Positions 63,301 through 64,000 of a DNA stretch of 64,000 nucleotides are shown here, one piece after another; positions within the stretch are counted from its first letter, which is position 1; each line of letters opens with the position of its first letter. The notes below the pieces were generated by a model. That model was not told the DNA's origin and did no database searches. It saw nothing but the letters and a program-made list of their open reading frames with translations. Origin of the DNA: Flavobacteriales bacterium (lineage in GTDB: Bacteria; Bacteroidota; Bacteroidia; Flavobacteriales_F; PHOS-HE28); assembly GCA_016717225.1 (NCBI GenBank), contig JADKGB010000001.1, forward strand, positions 124,001 to 188,000, read 5' to 3'. The position numbers were made by a program, and so were the translations under genes.

Positions 63301-64000
63301 ATCGCCAGCGCGCTCGGAGGTGCCAAGATCAGCGAAACATCAAGCACCTTGGTTGTATTCACGCCCAATAAGGAGCATTGGACGCGGTGTGTCGTAGTGG
63401 AAGAGAATAACATACCCTCGTTGCATGGTGGTGTTGCCAAGCTCAAATTGAAGACGTCGCCGAGTATTGACAAAAACGGCAGGCAGGCTGGTGATGATGG
63501 TTACAACAGCAGTGAGGGAGGCTTTATCAGCGCAACAGGAATGAGTTGGTTCCCCGGTTACGCGATCGATGTGGAAACCGGCGAACGGCAGAACATGGCC
63601 TTTGGCGAAGACAGTTTCTGGGGTGGTGATCTTGGCCGGGATATGATCTGGAACCCGAACAGTGTTCTCGCGAACAACCAAGGCTTTGCGTTGATGGCAG
63701 GAAGCCATTGGATCTATACGTTCAAGAATCGTCGGCGTATGAAGTCCAACATAGTGGAGATGCCGAGCTACGACAATGGTCAATTCGCATTCGATAAGCT
63801 CAATAGTGATGGCGCGGCGGATCGTGTGCGCGTATGGGCAGCGTGCAACTGGGTGGGTTCAGGCGCATTGCAACCCACATCCAACTACTTGCCAATGGAA
63901 GATGGCTTCATTCCAAAGGAGTTGCGTATTCGATTGAACGTGAACAAACCATACCTCACCTACCTCCCTTATCCAGGTGAGCCGGTACCGGGTGTGAACA
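60343..64000 (+). CDS. Very large secreted protein co-encoded with the OAR receptor, truncated at window edge
   Basis: At least 1219 residues are visible. A hydrophobic N-terminal segment (residues 9-28) probably serves as a signal peptide. An acidic calcium-type loop DVNGDGDYDPSIGDYPGYD lies near residue 209. Aromatic-rich segments (VFHSLRVDFDLFAVGDPRLVNYKTYYYIALAYGYNN) suggest beta-sandwich domains. A C-terminal T9SS signal is expected beyond the window but not seen. It starts 8 bases after the OAR receptor, as in the typical receptor-plus-secreted-protein pair of this phylum. Function unknown. Confidence 0.8.
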   Translation, partial: MNAMIRMQHLRTATLAFLVIGIGARSTARNSDDHSHVPPPPSGGSVRAAGCVPATKNTELDLNNVRAYITNSGLLWYDQSGVGRAAYEVPKTADRTGARPLFSGGLWMGGLSPDNQLKLAAIDYRTGNDFWPGPLTTDGDASVTDDVCLRYDEIYPTLASDAETHDAYFRCLVNPDCDLATEGLENYIIPSSYFDWPAINTEEGYDTYLAPFTDVNGDGDYDPSIGDYPGYDLEQKVDCKTKFREDPIPLFGDMNKWWVFNDKGNQHTETGGQPIGLEVKAQAFSFSTNNEVNNMTFYNYVVINRGTQTLNNTYFGQFADPDLGCNQDDFAGCDVQRGLGFVYNWDDVDDGCSDPAYGPQPPAIGIDFFEGPFQDYDLLDNPLSANCQDNVDSLGIPYGGIGIGYGDDIVDNERFGMRGFVYYSRVGANCCTDPSLAVHYYNYLRSIWKDGEAQTYGEDGYNPQIANAVPARYMFPGDSDPVGWGTGCVPQAAWQEQAQTSPDRRFIQSAGPFTLEPGAYNNITVGAVYARAVAGGAFASVIDLRRADDKAQALFDNCFRILDGPDAPSVSIQELDQHLVLYLTNPVGSNNENEEYEERDPIIPIGEDSLYRFQGYQIYQVKDANVSVADLGDVNSARLLAVCDVADSVGRLINYIQDPEIGLPVPTEMVNAPDTGVFHSLRVDFDLFAVGDPRLVNYKTYYYIALAYGYNNYEDFSTSQLTGQAFPFLAGRKAAAGAIRSYSGIPHPPSSEAGGTVQNSQYGDEFAITRIEGQGNGGRSLVMTRESELEILNSSTGRIDQIRYLKSKGPIGVKVVDPLMVPAGNFEVWFRDITALPLPNNVLDYEKLNDATWFMVRLDGQGIGTDTIFSDRTIEVANEQLIPDWGISVTLDQTAYSNSDKFTVPLDPFFEYIGASELNDFWYLPIVDQDGDNAFNWVRSGTAIDDAITYKDYEGEDDGEAYERNVFGWAPFALVGDTAFQPADPLIASALGGAKISETSSTLVVFTPNKEHWTRCVVVEENNIPSLHGGVAKLKLKTSPSIDKNGRQAGDDGYNSSEGGFISATGMSWFPGYAIDVETGERQNMAFGEDSFWGGDLGRDMIWNPNSVLANNQGFALMAGSHWIYTFKNRRRMKSNIVEMPSYDNGQFAFDKLNSDGAADRVRVWAACNWVGSGALQPTSNYLPMEDGFIPKELRIRLNVNKPYLTYLPYPGEPVPGVN

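Noticed and set aside
1..64000. CRISPR arrays, prophage, insertion sequences or integrons
   Set aside because: No regular repeat-spacer pattern, transposase, integrase or phage gene was found on either strand.

Overview
The window is a piece of chromosome from a gliding/type IX-secretion Bacteroidota, most likely order Flavobacteriales. The evidence is a full gldKLMN cluster preceded by porP/sprF, the mutY-ssb-gldE-gldD block, two proteins that look like T9SS cargo, a PcrB-type prenylglyceryl-phosphate synthase, a Bacteroidota-style LptE, a COX24-type 31-residue basic protein, few Shine-Dalgarno sequences, and recurring TAnnTTCG upstream elements close to the Bacteroidota -7 consensus TAnnTTTG. 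No species is claimed. Coding density is high, no gap exceeds about 260 bases, and no phage, insertion sequence, CRISPR array or plasmid gene was seen.

Layout. 1-3604 (minus): end of a surface-glycan block (asparagine synthetase B cut by the edge, two SAM methyltransferases, a membrane-anchored family 2 glycosyltransferase). 3847-10814 (minus): groEL, groES, secG, a TPR protein, lptE, a sigma-54 activator and miaB. 11018-25673 (plus): topA, a ureohydrolase-fold protein with eroded metal ligands, then the T9SS core porP-gldK-gldL-gldM-gldN, followed by a second gldN, an ABC-F ATPase and a second gldM. 25733-31167 (plus): initiator tRNA-Met, era, der, a small membrane protein and a TonB-dependent receptor broken by an apparent frameshift. 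31203-35680 (minus): EamA transporter, two glycosyltransferases and a PLP trans-sulfuration-type enzyme in one tight operon. 35781-37517 (plus): HMA lipoprotein and heme A synthase. 37504-41094 (minus): gldD, gldE, ssb, mutY. 41267-47046 (plus): HU, TPR protein, COX24-like peptide, rng, recX, prfB, fumC. 47083-49604: a TPP riboswitch controlling a TonB receptor. 49693-64000: a T9SS cargo protein, a periplasmic-TPR adenylate cyclase (minus), pcrB (minus), ahcY, a Rieske-like lipoprotein (minus), a small basic secreted protein, and an OAR-type TonB receptor directly followed by a very large secreted protein that runs off the window.

How it fits together. GldL and GldM form the proton-driven inner-membrane motor, GldK and GldN the periplasmic ring, PorP/SprF an outer-membrane component, and GldD/GldE accessory factors; the proteins at 49693 and 60343 are probable clients. 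The most interesting feature is that the motor shaft protein (GldM) and ring protein (GldN) are each present twice at one locus with only one GldL, which suggests two alternative T9SS assemblies sharing one stator. The second is a thiamine-pyrophosphate riboswitch whose expression platform is a perfect 8-bp hairpin over a strong Shine-Dalgarno, in a lineage that rarely uses Shine-Dalgarno sequences. Palindromes and heptad repeats of the AACTGCC/AACTGGC type are scattered between genes, and one seems to have been absorbed into the LptE signal peptide.
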